Shown here piece after piece: positions 26,973 through 35,635 of a DNA stretch of 64,000 nucleotides. How positions within the stretch are numbered: position 1 is the first letter of the stretch; every line of letters starts with the position of its first letter. Source of the stretch: Leisingera sp. ANG-Vp (lineage in GTDB: Bacteria > Pseudomonadota > Alphaproteobacteria > Rhodobacterales > Rhodobacteraceae); the NCBI RefSeq assembly GCF_000813725.1, contig NZ_JWLD01000015.1, positions 1-64,000 on the forward strand, read 5' to 3'. Below the pieces are notes generated by a model, which made no database searches, had not been told where the DNA came from, and saw only the letters and a list, made by a program, of their open reading frames with translations. The position numbers were made by a program, and so were the translations under genes.

Positions 26973-27373
26973 ATGGCGCGGATTACAGGCATCGGCGGGG
27001 TGTTCATCAAGGCGAGGGGCGACGCCAAGGCGCTGGCGGAATGGTACAGCGATCACCTGGGGCTGGAGCTCAATGACTTCGGCGGCGCCATCTTGAACTG
27101 GCAGGAGGATAGGCAGAGGATGGCGGCCTCACTGTCTGGAGCACCGCGGATGCGGACGGCGCCTGGTTCAGCCCCAGCGCTGCCGCCTTCATGATCAACT
27201 ACCGGGTCGACGATATGGACGGCATGATCACGCAGCTGACCAAAGCGGGCATCCCGATCCTGCAAGGCCCCGAGGCCCACGAAAATGGGCGTTTCGCCTG
27301 GATCATGGACCCGGAGGGCAACAAGGTGGAGCTGTGGGAGCCCAGGCTCTGGGACGAAAAGAACAAGGTCTGA
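26973..27373 (+). pseudogene. VOC/glyoxalase-family gene broken by an 11-base insertion
   Basis: Good start (AAGGAGA before ATG 26973) and normal VOC beginning MARITGIGGVFIKARGDAKALAEWYSDHLGL. The frame is lost near 27111. The downstream frame gives EDGGLTVWSTADADGAW and later MINYRVDDMDG, NGRFAWIMDPEGNKVELWEP, the typical second half with the metal glutamate. Removing the 11 bases at 27111-27121, which resemble the bases just before them, restores one continuous 129-residue protein. Either a recent pseudogene or a sequencing/assembly error. Confidence 0.8.
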
Positions 27374-27384
27374 TGGCCCGAAAC

Positions 27385-27417
27385 GCAAAACGCGGCCCCC
27401 TTTCGGGAGCCGCGTTT
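27385..27417 (-). terminator. terminator of the cold-shock gene
   Basis: Arms AAACGCGGC / GCCGCGTTT (27388-27396 and 27409-27417), 12-base loop, then TTGCGTTT on the minus strand, 22 bases after the csp stop. Confidence 0.75.
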
Positions 27418-27439
27418 CAAAACCGCTAAGCTGAAAAGC

Positions 27440-27646
27440 TTAGTCCAGCGACAGGTTCACTGCCGACTCGCGGCCGTCACGGCCGGGCTCGATGTCGAAA
27501 GTGACTTTCTGGTTGTCGGCGAGGCCGGTCAGGCCGGAACGCTCAACAGCGGAAATGTGCACGAACACATCTTTGCTGCCGCCGTCGGGCGCGATGAAGC
27601 CGTAGCCTTTGGTGGTGTTGAACCATTTTACGGTGCCGGTGGCCAT
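27440..27646 (-). CDS. cold-shock / CspA-family nucleic-acid-binding protein
   Basis: 68-residue single cold-shock domain: [22 protein letters not shown] with RNP1 (KGYGFI) and VFVHIS as RNP2. Binds single-stranded RNA or DNA and melts structure. The 279 bases upstream (27647-27925) hold no gene; the part next to csp is probably the long untranslated leader usual for csp mRNAs, the rest the promoters of csp and of the rightward membrane-protein gene. Cold induction is not shown by the sequence. Confidence 0.95.
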   Translation of the reverse strand: MATGTVKWFNTTKGYGFIAPDGGSKDVFVHISAVERSGLTGLADNQKVTFDIEPGRDGRESAVNLSLD

Positions 27647-27925
27647 ATCCGTAGTCTCCTAAGTTTTTGCTGCCCGCGTCGGTGCGGCAGCCTGGCGTAG
27701 TTGGTCTGGATCGAGAGACTGAAAACGCCGGTTAGGGGAGACAGTGGATCGACAAGAATAACGTTAGCGCCTTCCATATGGGCTGTGGGGGTGAGTCTTT
27801 CAAGGGGATAGTGCTGAAAATGCTAGCAGGGGCGAATTTACGCCACTGAACTTAACCGGTATGCTGCCAGCTGTGAAACTTCATTAGATTTCATTTAGGT
27901 AGCTAAGTCGGATGGATTTTCCGGA

Positions 27926-28456
27926 ATGAGCAGAATCTTTTCAGGTTTCGCACCGCCACGCATTCTCGCATTCGTACTCGGTGCAATTATTCTGGGAGTC
28001 TATCAAGGGTTTTGGAGACCGGTCCTGTTGGAGACACGGGACTATGGAGATGCAGTTCCGTTGTTGCTGGCGGCGGGGTGTTCGCTGATCCTCGGCTATA
28101 CGCTTGCAATGCTCATTTGGTTGGTCCGGCAAACACGCGGGCAATTGTTTGAAACCTTTCGGCCATCGCGGGCCCGTTTGATCGCGGCCGTTTGCTTAGC
28201 TGCAGTAACACCAGTACTCGTTGTAAACTGGATGCCTATTGTGGCTGGCCTAGCTTTGGTGCCAAGTCGTGGCTTCAGCATAGATCATGTGTTTTGGTTC
28301 AGCCAATTTGTTCTGGCTGCGTACCCGGTAGCTGCAATGATCGTTCGCCATACATTTGAACGACGGCTGCTCCGGTTCGGGATGTTTGTATTGTGTTTTT
28401 GGTCAGTCTACGCCTGTCATCTGCTGTGGCGGGGAATTTTGAACTTCGTGATTTGA
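27926..28456 (+). CDS. orphan integral membrane protein
   Basis: 176 residues with four to five hydrophobic helices: about 12-30, 45-66, 83-108, 122-141 and 152-170, with arginine-rich loops between. The sequence is visibly less G+C-rich and uses codons (TTG, ATT, GTA, AGA) that are rare in neighbouring genes, which suggests transfer. No family is recognised. The ATG at 27926 has only a partial ribosome site. It lies alone between csp and an XRE regulator. Confidence 0.6.
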   Translation: MSRIFSGFAPPRILAFVLGAIILGVYQGFWRPVLLETRDYGDAVPLLLAAGCSLILGYTLAMLIWLVRQTRGQLFETFRPSRARLIAAVCLAAVTPVLVVNWMPIVAGLALVPSRGFSIDHVFWFSQFVLAAYPVAAMIVRHTFERRLLRFGMFVLCFWSVYACHLLWRGILNFVI

Positions 28457-28520
28457 GGCCAAGCCAAAATCTCTCTCCAAAAATGCGGAGGAAGCCCGGG
28501 CCTCCTGAAGCTTTTGCCCC

Positions 28521-29087
28521 TCAAGCATTCTTCACTATCAGAAACACCCGCGCAGGCCCCTCGGGCGCGGTGATCGAATGCGCCACGTCAGCAGCATAGC
28601 GCGCGGTGTCGCCGGCCTGCAGATGGTCCTTGGCATTGCCGGAACTGACTGCAATCTCACCTTCCAGCACCGTCAGCTGCTCCATCGCGCCGCGGGTGTG
28701 GGGCTGGCTGGTCAGAGCGCCGCCCTTGTCGAAGCGGATGTCATAAACCTCGTGGCCGCCGGCCTCTTCCGGCGGTGACAGGATGCGGATGCGGCAGCCC
28801 TGGCCCATGTTCTCGATCTTAGGCACGTCCGCGGCGCGCAGCACCTCGATCCGGTCCTGCATGTCGCCTGCCTCCAAGAGGCCCGCAAAATCCACCTGCA
28901 GCGCGCGCGTGAGGTTCCACAGCGTTGCAATGGTAGGGGAGCTTTCGCCGCGCTCGATCTGGCTCACCATCGAGCGGCTGACGCCGGAGAGATTGGCCAC
29001 CGCCTCCAGGCTGAGGCCCTGGGCGCGGCGGGCTTCCTTCAGGCGGGCGGGCAGCAGGGTCAGGATATCGTCTGTGTTTTCCGTCAT
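28521..29087 (-). CDS. XRE-type regulator with C-terminal cupin domain
   Basis: 188 residues. Helix-turn-helix about 13-67 (LKEARRAQGLSLEAVANLSGVSRSMVSQIERGESSPTIATLW-type layout) and a cupin about 105-185 with HTRGAMEQLTVLEGEIAV. This is the PuuR-like architecture in which the cupin binds a small ligand. The ATG at 29087 begins the conserved part. It is divergent from the thiolase gene, 193 bases away, which is a plausible target. Confidence 0.87.
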   Translation of the reverse strand: MTENTDDILTLLPARLKEARRAQGLSLEAVANLSGVSRSMVSQIERGESSPTIATLWNLTRALQVDFAGLLEAGDMQDRIEVLRAADVPKIENMGQGCRIRILSPPEEAGGHEVYDIRFDKGGALTSQPHTRGAMEQLTVLEGEIAVSSGNAKDHLQAGDTARYAADVAHSITAPEGPARVFLIVKNA

Positions 29088-29280
29088 GACGGATTCTCTG
29101 CGCTGATAGGGCGGGTTTGTCAAATGCTCTGGTTATTGGCGATGCTGCGCCGCGGCGGTGCACAGGGGGTGTACAAGGGGTGCACGGCAGGTGACGCCGC
29201 GTTGCGGTGACGGCACGTCCGGGCAGACAGGTCCATGCTGCGGGTGCATAGTGGCGGTAGACCTGAGGAGGAATGAGACA

Positions 29281-30456
29281 ATGACCGACATCGTGATCCT
29301 GGACGGCGCCCGCACCGCTATCGGCACTTTCGGTGGCGCTCTGGCGGGCACCGCACCCATTGACCTGGCTGCAACCGTCTCCAAGGCGGCGCTGGAGCGC
29401 TCCGGTGTTGAGGGCGGCCAGATCGGCCATGTGGTGTTCGGCCACATCATCAACACCGAGCCCCGCGACATGTACCTGAGCCGGGTTGCAGCGATGCAGG
29501 CAGGGGTGCCGGATGCGGTGCCCGCGATGAACGTGAACCGGCTATGCGGTTCCGGCGTCCAGGCAATTGTCTCAGCCTATCAATCGCTTGCCATGGGGGA
29601 TGCCGAGTTTGCGCTGGCGGGCGGCGCCGAGAACATGTCGCGCAGCCCCTACATCATCCAGCAAAGCCGCTGGGGCGCCAAAATGGGCGATGTGAAGTCG
29701 CTCGACATGATGCTGGGTGCGCTGAACTGCCCCTTCGGCACCGGCCACATGGGCGTCACGGCGGAGAATGTCGCCGATGAGCACGGCATCACCCGCGAGG
29801 AGATGGACGCCTTTGCCCTCACCAGCCAGACCCGCGCTGCTGCGGCCATCGAGGCGGGGTATTTCCAGTCTCAGATCACGCCGGTGGAGGTGAAGGTAAA
29901 GCGTGATCTGGTGCCTTTTGAGGAGGATGAGCACCCCAAGGGCACCTCGCTGGAGCAATTGGCCGGGCTGAGGGCGGTGTTCCAGAAGGACGGCCGGGTA
30001 ACTGCCGGAAATGCCAGCGGAATCAACGATGGTGCGGCAGCGATGGTGCTGGCCACCGCCTCGGCTGCTGAGAAGGCGGGGCTGAAGCCGAAGGCACGGA
30101 TCCTAGGTTATGCCCATGCAGGTGTGCGGCCTGAAGTGATGGGGATCGGCCCGGTCCCGGCGGTGCGCAATCTTCTGGAGAAGACCGGCCTGTCTGCCAG
30201 CGATTTCGACGTGGTGGAATCGAACGAAGCCTTTGCCGCACAGGCTTTGGCAGTGAACAAGGAACTGGGGCTGGATCCGGCAAGAGTGAACCCCAACGGC
30301 GGCGCCATTGCGCTGGGACATCCGGTGGGGGCGACGGGGGCGATCATCACTTTGAAAACACTGTATGAACTGGAACGCACTGGCGGCTCCAAAGGGCTGG
30401 TCACCATGTGCATCGGCGGCGGCCAGGGTATCGCGCTGGCAATCGAGCGGCTGTGA
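29281..30456 (+). CDS. acetyl-CoA C-acyltransferase (thiolase)
   Basis: 391 residues. Condenses or cleaves acyl-CoA thioesters. The nucleophile is C89 in NRLCGSGVQ; ALGHPVGATG gives H347 and CIGGGQG gives the base C377. The start has GAGGAGGAATGAG upstream. The sequence could be the biosynthetic acetyl-CoA acetyltransferase (PhbA/AtoB) or a longer-chain beta-ketothiolase such as BktB; the substrate range cannot be decided by eye. Divergent from an XRE-cupin regulator. Confidence 0.93.
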   Translation: MTDIVILDGARTAIGTFGGALAGTAPIDLAATVSKAALERSGVEGGQIGHVVFGHIINTEPRDMYLSRVAAMQAGVPDAVPAMNVNRLCGSGVQAIVSAYQSLAMGDAEFALAGGAENMSRSPYIIQQSRWGAKMGDVKSLDMMLGALNCPFGTGHMGVTAENVADEHGITREEMDAFALTSQTRAAAAIEAGYFQSQITPVEVKVKRDLVPFEEDEHPKGTSLEQLAGLRAVFQKDGRVTAGNASGINDGAAAMVLATASAAEKAGLKPKARILGYAHAGVRPEVMGIGPVPAVRNLLEKTGLSASDFDVVESNEAFAAQALAVNKELGLDPARVNPNGGAIALGHPVGATGAIITLKTLYELERTGGSKGLVTMCIGGGQGIALAIERL

Positions 30457-30464
30457 CCGGCAGA

Positions 30465-30529
30465 AGAGGGGGCGCTGCCCCCTCGCGCCTCGCGGCGCTT
30501 ACCCCCGGAGTATTTTGACCAGAAAGAAG
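30465..30529 (+). repeat. dispersed hairpin repeat, family 1, copy B
   Basis: Starts 9 bases after the thiolase stop: GAGGGGGCGCTGCCCCCTC hairpin, GCGCCtcgcGGCGC hairpin, then TTACCCCCGGAGTATTTTGA and CCAGAAAGAAG. Best-preserved copy of the family. Confidence 0.75.
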
Positions 30530-30548
30530 CGGCGGGTTTTGCTGGTGG

Positions 30549-32078
30549 TCAGATCAGCAGCAGGACTATAGCCAGCAGGCCTGCACCGCCGGCCGCTCCG
30601 GCGAGAGCAGGTGCCAGCCAGCCGGCGGCGCCCCGGTTCGGCGAACCGTTCTGCTGTGCTTGGGCGATCAGGGCCTGCTCGACCAGGGCGGGCAAGCGGG
30701 GACCGAAGCGCGCCATCACCTTTGCAGTGTCCAGCAAATCGGAAACCACGGCGCGCGGGCCGATGGATTTCTTGATGTAGTCTTCGACCACCGGCCGGGC
30801 CGCTTCCCAGATGTTGATATGCGGGTCCAGCGAGCGGGCGACGCCCTCGACCACCACCATGGTGCGCTGCAGGAGGATCAGTTCGGTGCGGGTTTCCATG
30901 CCGAAACGCTCTGTGACTTCAAACAGATAGTTCAGAAGCCGCCCCATGGAGATCTGCGAGGCATCCATGCCGAAGATCGGCTCACCCACCGCGCGCAGGG
31001 CCCGTGCAAATTCATCGACGTCGCGGTTGGCGGGCACGTAGCCTGCCTCGAAATGCACCTCGGCCACGCGTTTGTAGTCGCGTTTGATGAAGCCATAGAG
31101 GATCTCGGCATAGACCCGGCGGGTGTATTCGTCGATGTGGCCCATGATGCCGAAGTCATAGGCGATGATATCGCCGTTGCTGGCCACCTTGAGGTTGCCC
31201 TGGTGCATGTCGGCGTGGAAGTAGCCGTCGCGCAGAGCGTGGCGCAGGAACAGGGACAGCACCCGGTCGGCCAGGATCTTGCGGTCATGCCCTGCAGCAT
31301 CCAGCGCGTCGTTGTCTCCGAGAGGCACGCCATCGGCCCAGCCCATGGTCATCACCCGGCGGGCAGAATAGCCCCAGCGGATTTCCGGCAGTTGAAAGCC
31401 TTCGTCTTTGGCCGTGTTGGCCGCGAACTCCGAGGCGGCGGCGCTTTCCAGCCGCAGGTCCAGCTCGCCTTGCACGACACCGTCGAAATGCTCGATCACG
31501 TCCATCGGTTTCAGACGGCGCGCGCCAGGGGCAAAGAGATCTACAATGCGGGCCGCGAAATAGAAGGCGTCCACATCCTTGTTGAAGGCGCGTTCGATGC
31601 CGGGGCGGAGAACCTTGACGGCCACTTCCTCGCCGGTTTCGGCCAGGGTGGCGCGGTGCACCTGAGCGATGGAGGCGGCAGCCACCGGATCGCTGAAGTC
31701 CGAGAAAATCTCGGACGCGGGGCGGCCAAGTTCCTTTTCCACCTCGGCCAGTGCCTCGGCGCGGGAGAACGGCGGCAGCTTGTCCTGCAGCACACGCAGC
31801 TGGTTGGCCAGATCCTTGCCCACCACGTCGGGCCGGGTCGAAAGCACCTGGCCGAACTTGATGTAAGCAGGCCCCAGCGCGTTCAGCGCCCGGGTCTCCG
31901 GCGGCATCGAAGGGTCACCCTTGTAGCCCAGCCATTTGAACGGCCAGCCAAGGGTGCGGGCCAGGATGCGCAGTGGCTTGGGGGCCTCAAAGGCCTCCAG
32001 CACCGAATGCATGGCGCCGGTGCGCTCGAAAGTGGCGCCTGTGCGGATCAGGCGCAGGATATTATGGGGACCGCGCAT
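30549..32078 (-). CDS. ubiB: UbiB-family kinase-like protein for ubiquinone synthesis
   Basis: 509 residues. Atypical ADCK/UbiB kinase that supports ubiquinone synthesis, probably by extracting or releasing lipid intermediates. The KxGQ motif (IKFGQVLSTRPD, about 73-84), the lysine in VAVKVLRPG, YFHADMHQGNL and AYDFGIMG mark the kinase-like core. Two hydrophobic segments at the C-terminus (about 480-509) anchor it in the membrane. It starts 3 bases after the ubiE stop, so the two are one operon. Confidence 0.95.
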   Translation of the reverse strand: MRGPHNILRLIRTGATFERTGAMHSVLEAFEAPKPLRILARTLGWPFKWLGYKGDPSMPPETRALNALGPAYIKFGQVLSTRPDVVGKDLANQLRVLQDKLPPFSRAEALAEVEKELGRPASEIFSDFSDPVAAASIAQVHRATLAETGEEVAVKVLRPGIERAFNKDVDAFYFAARIVDLFAPGARRLKPMDVIEHFDGVVQGELDLRLESAAASEFAANTAKDEGFQLPEIRWGYSARRVMTMGWADGVPLGDNDALDAAGHDRKILADRVLSLFLRHALRDGYFHADMHQGNLKVASNGDIIAYDFGIMGHIDEYTRRVYAEILYGFIKRDYKRVAEVHFEAGYVPANRDVDEFARALRAVGEPIFGMDASQISMGRLLNYLFEVTERFGMETRTELILLQRTMVVVEGVARSLDPHINIWEAARPVVEDYIKKSIGPRAVVSDLLDTAKVMARFGPRLPALVEQALIAQAQQNGSPNRGAAGWLAPALAGAAGGAGLLAIVLLLI

Positions 32079-32081
32079 GGA

Positions 32082-32834
32082 TCAGATCTTCCAGCCGGAA
32101 TGCAGGGCCGCGATGCCCATCGACAGGTTGCGGTATTTGGCGTTCCCGAACCCGGCCTTTTTGACCATGCCCAGGAAGGTCTCCTGATCGGGGAAGTTGC
32201 GGATCGATTCCACCAGATACTGGTAGCTGTCGTAATCGCCGGCGATGATCTGCCCCATGCGGGGGATCACGTTGAAGGAATAGAGGTCATAGAGCTTCTG
32301 CAGCCCGTCGTTTGGCAGCTGCGAGAACTCCAGCACCATCAGCCGCCCACCGGGACGCAGCACCCGGTAGGCCTCGTTCAGCGCCTCCTGCGGACGGGTC
32401 ACATTCCGGATGCCGAAGGAGATCGTGTAGACGTCAAAGGTGTTGTCCTTGAACGGCAGCTTCATCGCGTCGCCGGTGACCCAGTCGAGGCTGTCGGCCA
32501 TCTGCTCGGCCTCGGCGCGTTTGCGGCCCTCTTCCAGCATCGGGCGGGTGAGGTCCAGCACGGTAGAATGACCGTGGCCTGCACGTTTGAGGAAGCGGAA
32601 GGAAATGTCGCCGGTGCCGCCGGCCACATCCAACAGCCGCTGACCGGGGCGCGGTGCCAGCCAATCCATCATCGCGTCCTTCCAGACCCGGTGGATGCCG
32701 ACGCTCATCACGTCGTTCATGATGTCGTATTTCGAGGCGACCGAGTTGAAGACCCCCTGCACGCGGCCTGCCTTCTCTTCCTCGCGGACGGTTTCGAACC
32801 CGAAATGGGTGGTGTTCTCGCTGGTGTTGCTCAT
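32082..32834 (-). CDS. ubiE: ubiquinone/menaquinone C-methyltransferase
   Basis: 250 residues. SAM-dependent C-methyltransferase of ubiquinone synthesis. SAM motif [16 protein letters not shown] and post-motifs [19 protein letters not shown] and [17 protein letters not shown] are characteristic, and [10 protein letters not shown] is the further family block. Divergent from mutM with an 86-base gap. Forms an operon with ubiB. Confidence 0.97.
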   Translation of the reverse strand: MSNTSENTTHFGFETVREEEKAGRVQGVFNSVASKYDIMNDVMSVGIHRVWKDAMMDWLAPRPGQRLLDVAGGTGDISFRFLKRAGHGHSTVLDLTRPMLEEGRKRAEAEQMADSLDWVTGDAMKLPFKDNTFDVYTISFGIRNVTRPQEALNEAYRVLRPGGRLMVLEFSQLPNDGLQKLYDLYSFNVIPRMGQIIAGDYDSYQYLVESIRNFPDQETFLGMVKKAGFGNAKYRNLSMGIAALHSGWKI

Positions 32835-32920
32835 CAGGCTTGCCGTTTGCTGAGTTTCGCCCTTGTTATAAGGCGCTGTGGGGCAGGCACAATGCGGCCC
32901 GTTGGTTCAGGAGGGGTGTA

Positions 32921-33772
32921 ATGCCAGAATTGCCCGAGGTCGAGACGGTGAAACGCGGTTTGGCGCCTGCCATGGAAGGGGCGGTGATCACAAAGGCGGC
33001 AGTGAACCGCCCGGATCTGCGCTGGCCGTTCCCGGAGCGGATGGCGGAACGTCTGACCGGAGCGCGCGTGAATGGGTTGCGGCGGCGGTCTAAATATATC
33101 CTGGCGGACCTGGATACCGATGAAACGCTGCTTATTCACTTGGGCATGTCCGGGCGGATGACGGTGTCAGGCGATCCGCTGGGGCAGTTCGCTCATGAGC
33201 ACCCGCAGGCGGAAAAGCACGACCATGTGGTGCTGGACATGGACAACGGAGCCCGCATCACTTTCAACGATCCGCGCCGGTTCGGGGCGATGGATCTGCT
33301 GGAGACCGCAACCGCCGAATCCCATAAGCTGCTGTCGGTGCTGGGGCCGGAGCCACTGGGCAATGACTTCCATGAGGACCATCTGGTTGCCGCTTTCAAA
33401 GGGCGCAACACGCCGGTGAAATCGGCATTACTGGATCAGGGAATCATTGCGGGCCTTGGTAACATTTACGTTTGCGAAGCGTTGTTCCGTGCGGGAATTT
33501 CGCCACGCCGCAAGGCCGGGCAGATTTCAGCGCAACGGGTTGCGGGGCTGGTTCCGATCATCCGAGAAGTGCTGCAGGATGCCATCAATGCAGGCGGGTC
33601 ATCACTGAAAGATTTCCGGCAAGCATCTGGTGAGCTTGGATATTTTCAGCACTCCTTTGATGCTTACGGGCGTGAGGGCGAGCCGTGCCGGCGCGAGGGT
33701 TGCGCAGGGTCAATTGCCAGAATCACTCAGTCCGGACGCTCCACCTTCTACTGTGTAAAGTGCCAAAGATAG
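32921..33772 (+). CDS. mutM: formamidopyrimidine-DNA glycosylase
   Basis: 283 residues. Bifunctional glycosylase/AP lyase removing 8-oxoguanine and ring-opened purines. After removal of Met, [14 protein letters not shown] supplies the catalytic proline and glutamate. Helix-two-turn-helix block around [19 protein letters not shown], and the C-terminal zinc finger with cysteines in [10 protein letters not shown] and [16 protein letters not shown] before ATG 32921 decides the start. Confidence 0.97.
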   Translation: MPELPEVETVKRGLAPAMEGAVITKAAVNRPDLRWPFPERMAERLTGARVNGLRRRSKYILADLDTDETLLIHLGMSGRMTVSGDPLGQFAHEHPQAEKHDHVVLDMDNGARITFNDPRRFGAMDLLETATAESHKLLSVLGPEPLGNDFHEDHLVAAFKGRNTPVKSALLDQGIIAGLGNIYVCEALFRAGISPRRKAGQISAQRVAGLVPIIREVLQDAINAGGSSLKDFRQASGELGYFQHSFDAYGREGEPCRREGCAGSIARITQSGRSTFYCVKCQR

Positions 33773-33835
33773 CTTGATCAGAGGGACCCTTTTGGTAAGG
33801 ACTCAGGACTGAACGGAACAACCGAAAGAGAAATC

Positions 33836-34612
33836 ATGGCCTACGAGACGATCACCGTCGATGTGCAGGACCACGTTTGCCTTATCAAGCTGAACCGCCC
33901 TGAGGCGATGAACGCGCTCAACCAGGAGCTCATTGGCGAGCTCTGCGATGCTCTTGAGGAAGCCGATGCCAGCGACAAGGTGCGCTGCATCGTACTGACC
34001 GGATCCGAGAAGGCCTTTGCCGCCGGTGCCGACATCAAGGAGATGTCGGAGATGAGCTTTACCGAGGTGTTTTCCACCAACCTGTTTGCCGATGCCAATG
34101 ACCGCATCTCGGCAATCCGCAAGCCGGTGATTGCTGCAGTGGCCGGCTATGCGCTGGGCGGCGGCTGCGAACTGGCGATGCTCTGTGATTTCATTATCGC
34201 CGCTGAAACCGCCAAGTTCGGCCAGCCCGAGATCAACCTGGGTGTTGTGGCCGGCATTGGCGGAACCCAGCGCCTGACCCGTTTCGTAGGCAAGTCCAAA
34301 TCGATGGACATGAACCTGACCGGCCGCTTCATGAACGCCGAGGAGGCCGAACGCGCAGGTCTGGTGTCGCGCGTGGTGCCGGCCAAGAAGCTGATCGAAG
34401 AAGCCACTGGCGCGGCCCAGAAGATCGCCGAAAAATCGCTGCTTACCGCAATGGCGGTGAAGGAAACGGTGAACCGTTCTTACGAACTGCCGCTGAACGA
34501 GGGGCTGCTGTTCGAACGCCGGGTGTTCCACTCGATGTTTGCCACCGAAGATCAGAAAGAGGGCATGGCTGCCTTCCTGGAAAAGCGCGAGGCGCAGTTC
34601 CGGGACAAGTAA
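33836..34612 (+). CDS. enoyl-CoA hydratase
   Basis: 258-residue crotonase-fold enzyme that hydrates trans-2-enoyl-CoA in beta-oxidation. FAAGADIKEM and YALGGGCELAML form the oxyanion hole, with glutamate in GGGCELAM and a second in GQPEINLGVVAGIGG as catalytic pair. High identity blocks to the short-chain enoyl-CoA hydratase (crotonase) subgroup. Sixty-three bases after mutM on the same strand; independent transcription is likely. Confidence 0.93.
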   Translation: MAYETITVDVQDHVCLIKLNRPEAMNALNQELIGELCDALEEADASDKVRCIVLTGSEKAFAAGADIKEMSEMSFTEVFSTNLFADANDRISAIRKPVIAAVAGYALGGGCELAMLCDFIIAAETAKFGQPEINLGVVAGIGGTQRLTRFVGKSKSMDMNLTGRFMNAEEAERAGLVSRVVPAKKLIEEATGAAQKIAEKSLLTAMAVKETVNRSYELPLNEGLLFERRVFHSMFATEDQKEGMAAFLEKREAQFRDK

Positions 34613-34825
34613 AGCCCGGTCACGACATGGCAGAGCGGCAGGCCTGGAGGCTTGCCGTCTTGCTTTCAGGGGTGGCGCCCTTGCAATTCCCCGCGGAGTT
34701 GGATAAATGCCGCCGTCATACATGCGCGTGCAGCCCGCTCAGGCTAGAATCACACCGGTGAGTTGACCCGGGGCTGGCTGGCATTGCGTCCGATAGAAAC
34801 AGAACCCGAGATAAGGTCAGACACC

Positions 34826-35089
34826 ATGGCAAATTCGCCCCAGGCCAAAAAGCGCGCACGTCAGAACGAAAAGCGCTTTGCCGTCAACAAAGCCCGTCGT
34901 TCGCGCATCCGCACCTTCCTGCGTAAAGTTGAAGAAGCTATCGCTTCCGGCGACAAAGAAGCTGCAGCCGCAGCTCTGCGCGTCGCTCAGCCCGAGCTGA
35001 TGCGCGGCGTCACCAAGGGTGTGTATCACAAAAACACCGCTTCCCGGAAAATTTCGCGCCTGTCCGCACGCGTGAAAGCACTGGGCTGA
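34826..35089 (+). CDS. rpsT: 30S ribosomal protein S20
   Basis: 87 residues: [26 protein letters not shown], all-helical and basic, standard S20. Binds 16S rRNA early in 30S assembly. ATG 34826 has AAGGT upstream. Followed by a strong terminator and then the dnaA leader, the usual rpsT-dnaA order of alphaproteobacteria. Confidence 0.97.
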   Translation: MANSPQAKKRARQNEKRFAVNKARRSRIRTFLRKVEEAIASGDKEAAAAALRVAQPELMRGVTKGVYHKNTASRKISRLSARVKALG

Positions 35090-35133
35090 GATTCGCTCGC
35101 TAAAGCGGTCTCAAGAACTGTTGAAAAGATGTC

Positions 35134-35166
35134 AGGGCGCTGCAGATTGCAGCGCCTTGTTTTTTT
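35134..35166 (+). terminator. rho-independent terminator of rpsT
   Basis: GGCGCTGCA-gat-TGCAGCGCC stem (35136-35144 and 35148-35156) followed by TTGTTTTTTTT. 46 bases after the rpsT stop. Confidence 0.92.
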
Positions 35167-35206
35167 GGAAAAGCCTTGGCGGGCTGCTGCAGGCGCGAGA
35201 GATTCT

Positions 35207-35215
35207 TTATCCACA
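35207..35215 (+). promoter_or_regulatory. DnaA box
   Basis: TTATCCACA, exact match to the strong DnaA box consensus, about 420 bases upstream of the dnaA ATG. A lone box suits autoregulation of dnaA; no cluster of boxes or A+T-rich unwinding element is seen, so it is not evidence for oriC here. Confidence 0.55.
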
Positions 35216-35635
35216 AAGGCAGAGTCAACATCATAGTTTCGTTGCTGCCGCCCCCTCCGAATTGCTACCACTAAGTCAGCGATTCACTCGCTGGGGGGAC
35301 AGGCTGCTTGCGGCAATCTTGACGGGCATCAAGGTTGTCAGGTTGTCCGGAACAGACGGCACACTAGTGTTTAGATCTGTCCGGGAGCCGCTGCTGTATT
35401 GGTTACCAAGCAGCAGCCTTGTCTCAATTGTGTGCGACACTGTTCGTGACGGCAAACCGCCGCATTCTGCGGCAGTTTTTGCTGTTTCTGACGGACATTT
35501 GCCTTCGGGCGATGCGGCCGGCCACGGTCCGCACACGGTATCCCTGTGCGTGAATACCCCCCGAGTGGTTGGGGGAAACGATAGAATTGGCCTGCAAATG
35601 GGCCGCTGCTTTTTTGGGGACGCGTGAGGCGCAGC

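Larger units (their letters stand above)
35090..35635. promoter_or_regulatory. rpsT-dnaA intergenic region
   Basis: 546 bases. It holds the rpsT terminator, one consensus DnaA box at 35207-35215 and, toward dnaA, a hairpin GCTGCTG...AGCAGC about 35391-35419 plus a small CCGCA/TGCGG stem near 35459. A 168-codon open frame crosses it but has no ribosome site and odd composition; I consider it non-coding. It should carry the dnaA promoter and leader. Confidence 0.6.

Noticed and set aside
30660-32921. 753-codon open frame opposite ubiB and ubiE
   Set aside because: Antisense shadow of two well-identified genes in a high-G+C genome; the translation has no domain and is rich in G, H, V, A as expected for a shadow.
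35121-35627. 168-codon open frame between rpsT and dnaA
   Set aside because: No ribosome binding site, starts inside the rpsT terminator, no recognisable domain, and amino-acid composition typical of a chance frame. Treated as leader sequence.
35090-35635. oriC at the dnaA promoter
   Set aside because: Only one DnaA box and no A+T-rich unwinding stretch; in many alphaproteobacteria the origin is not beside dnaA.
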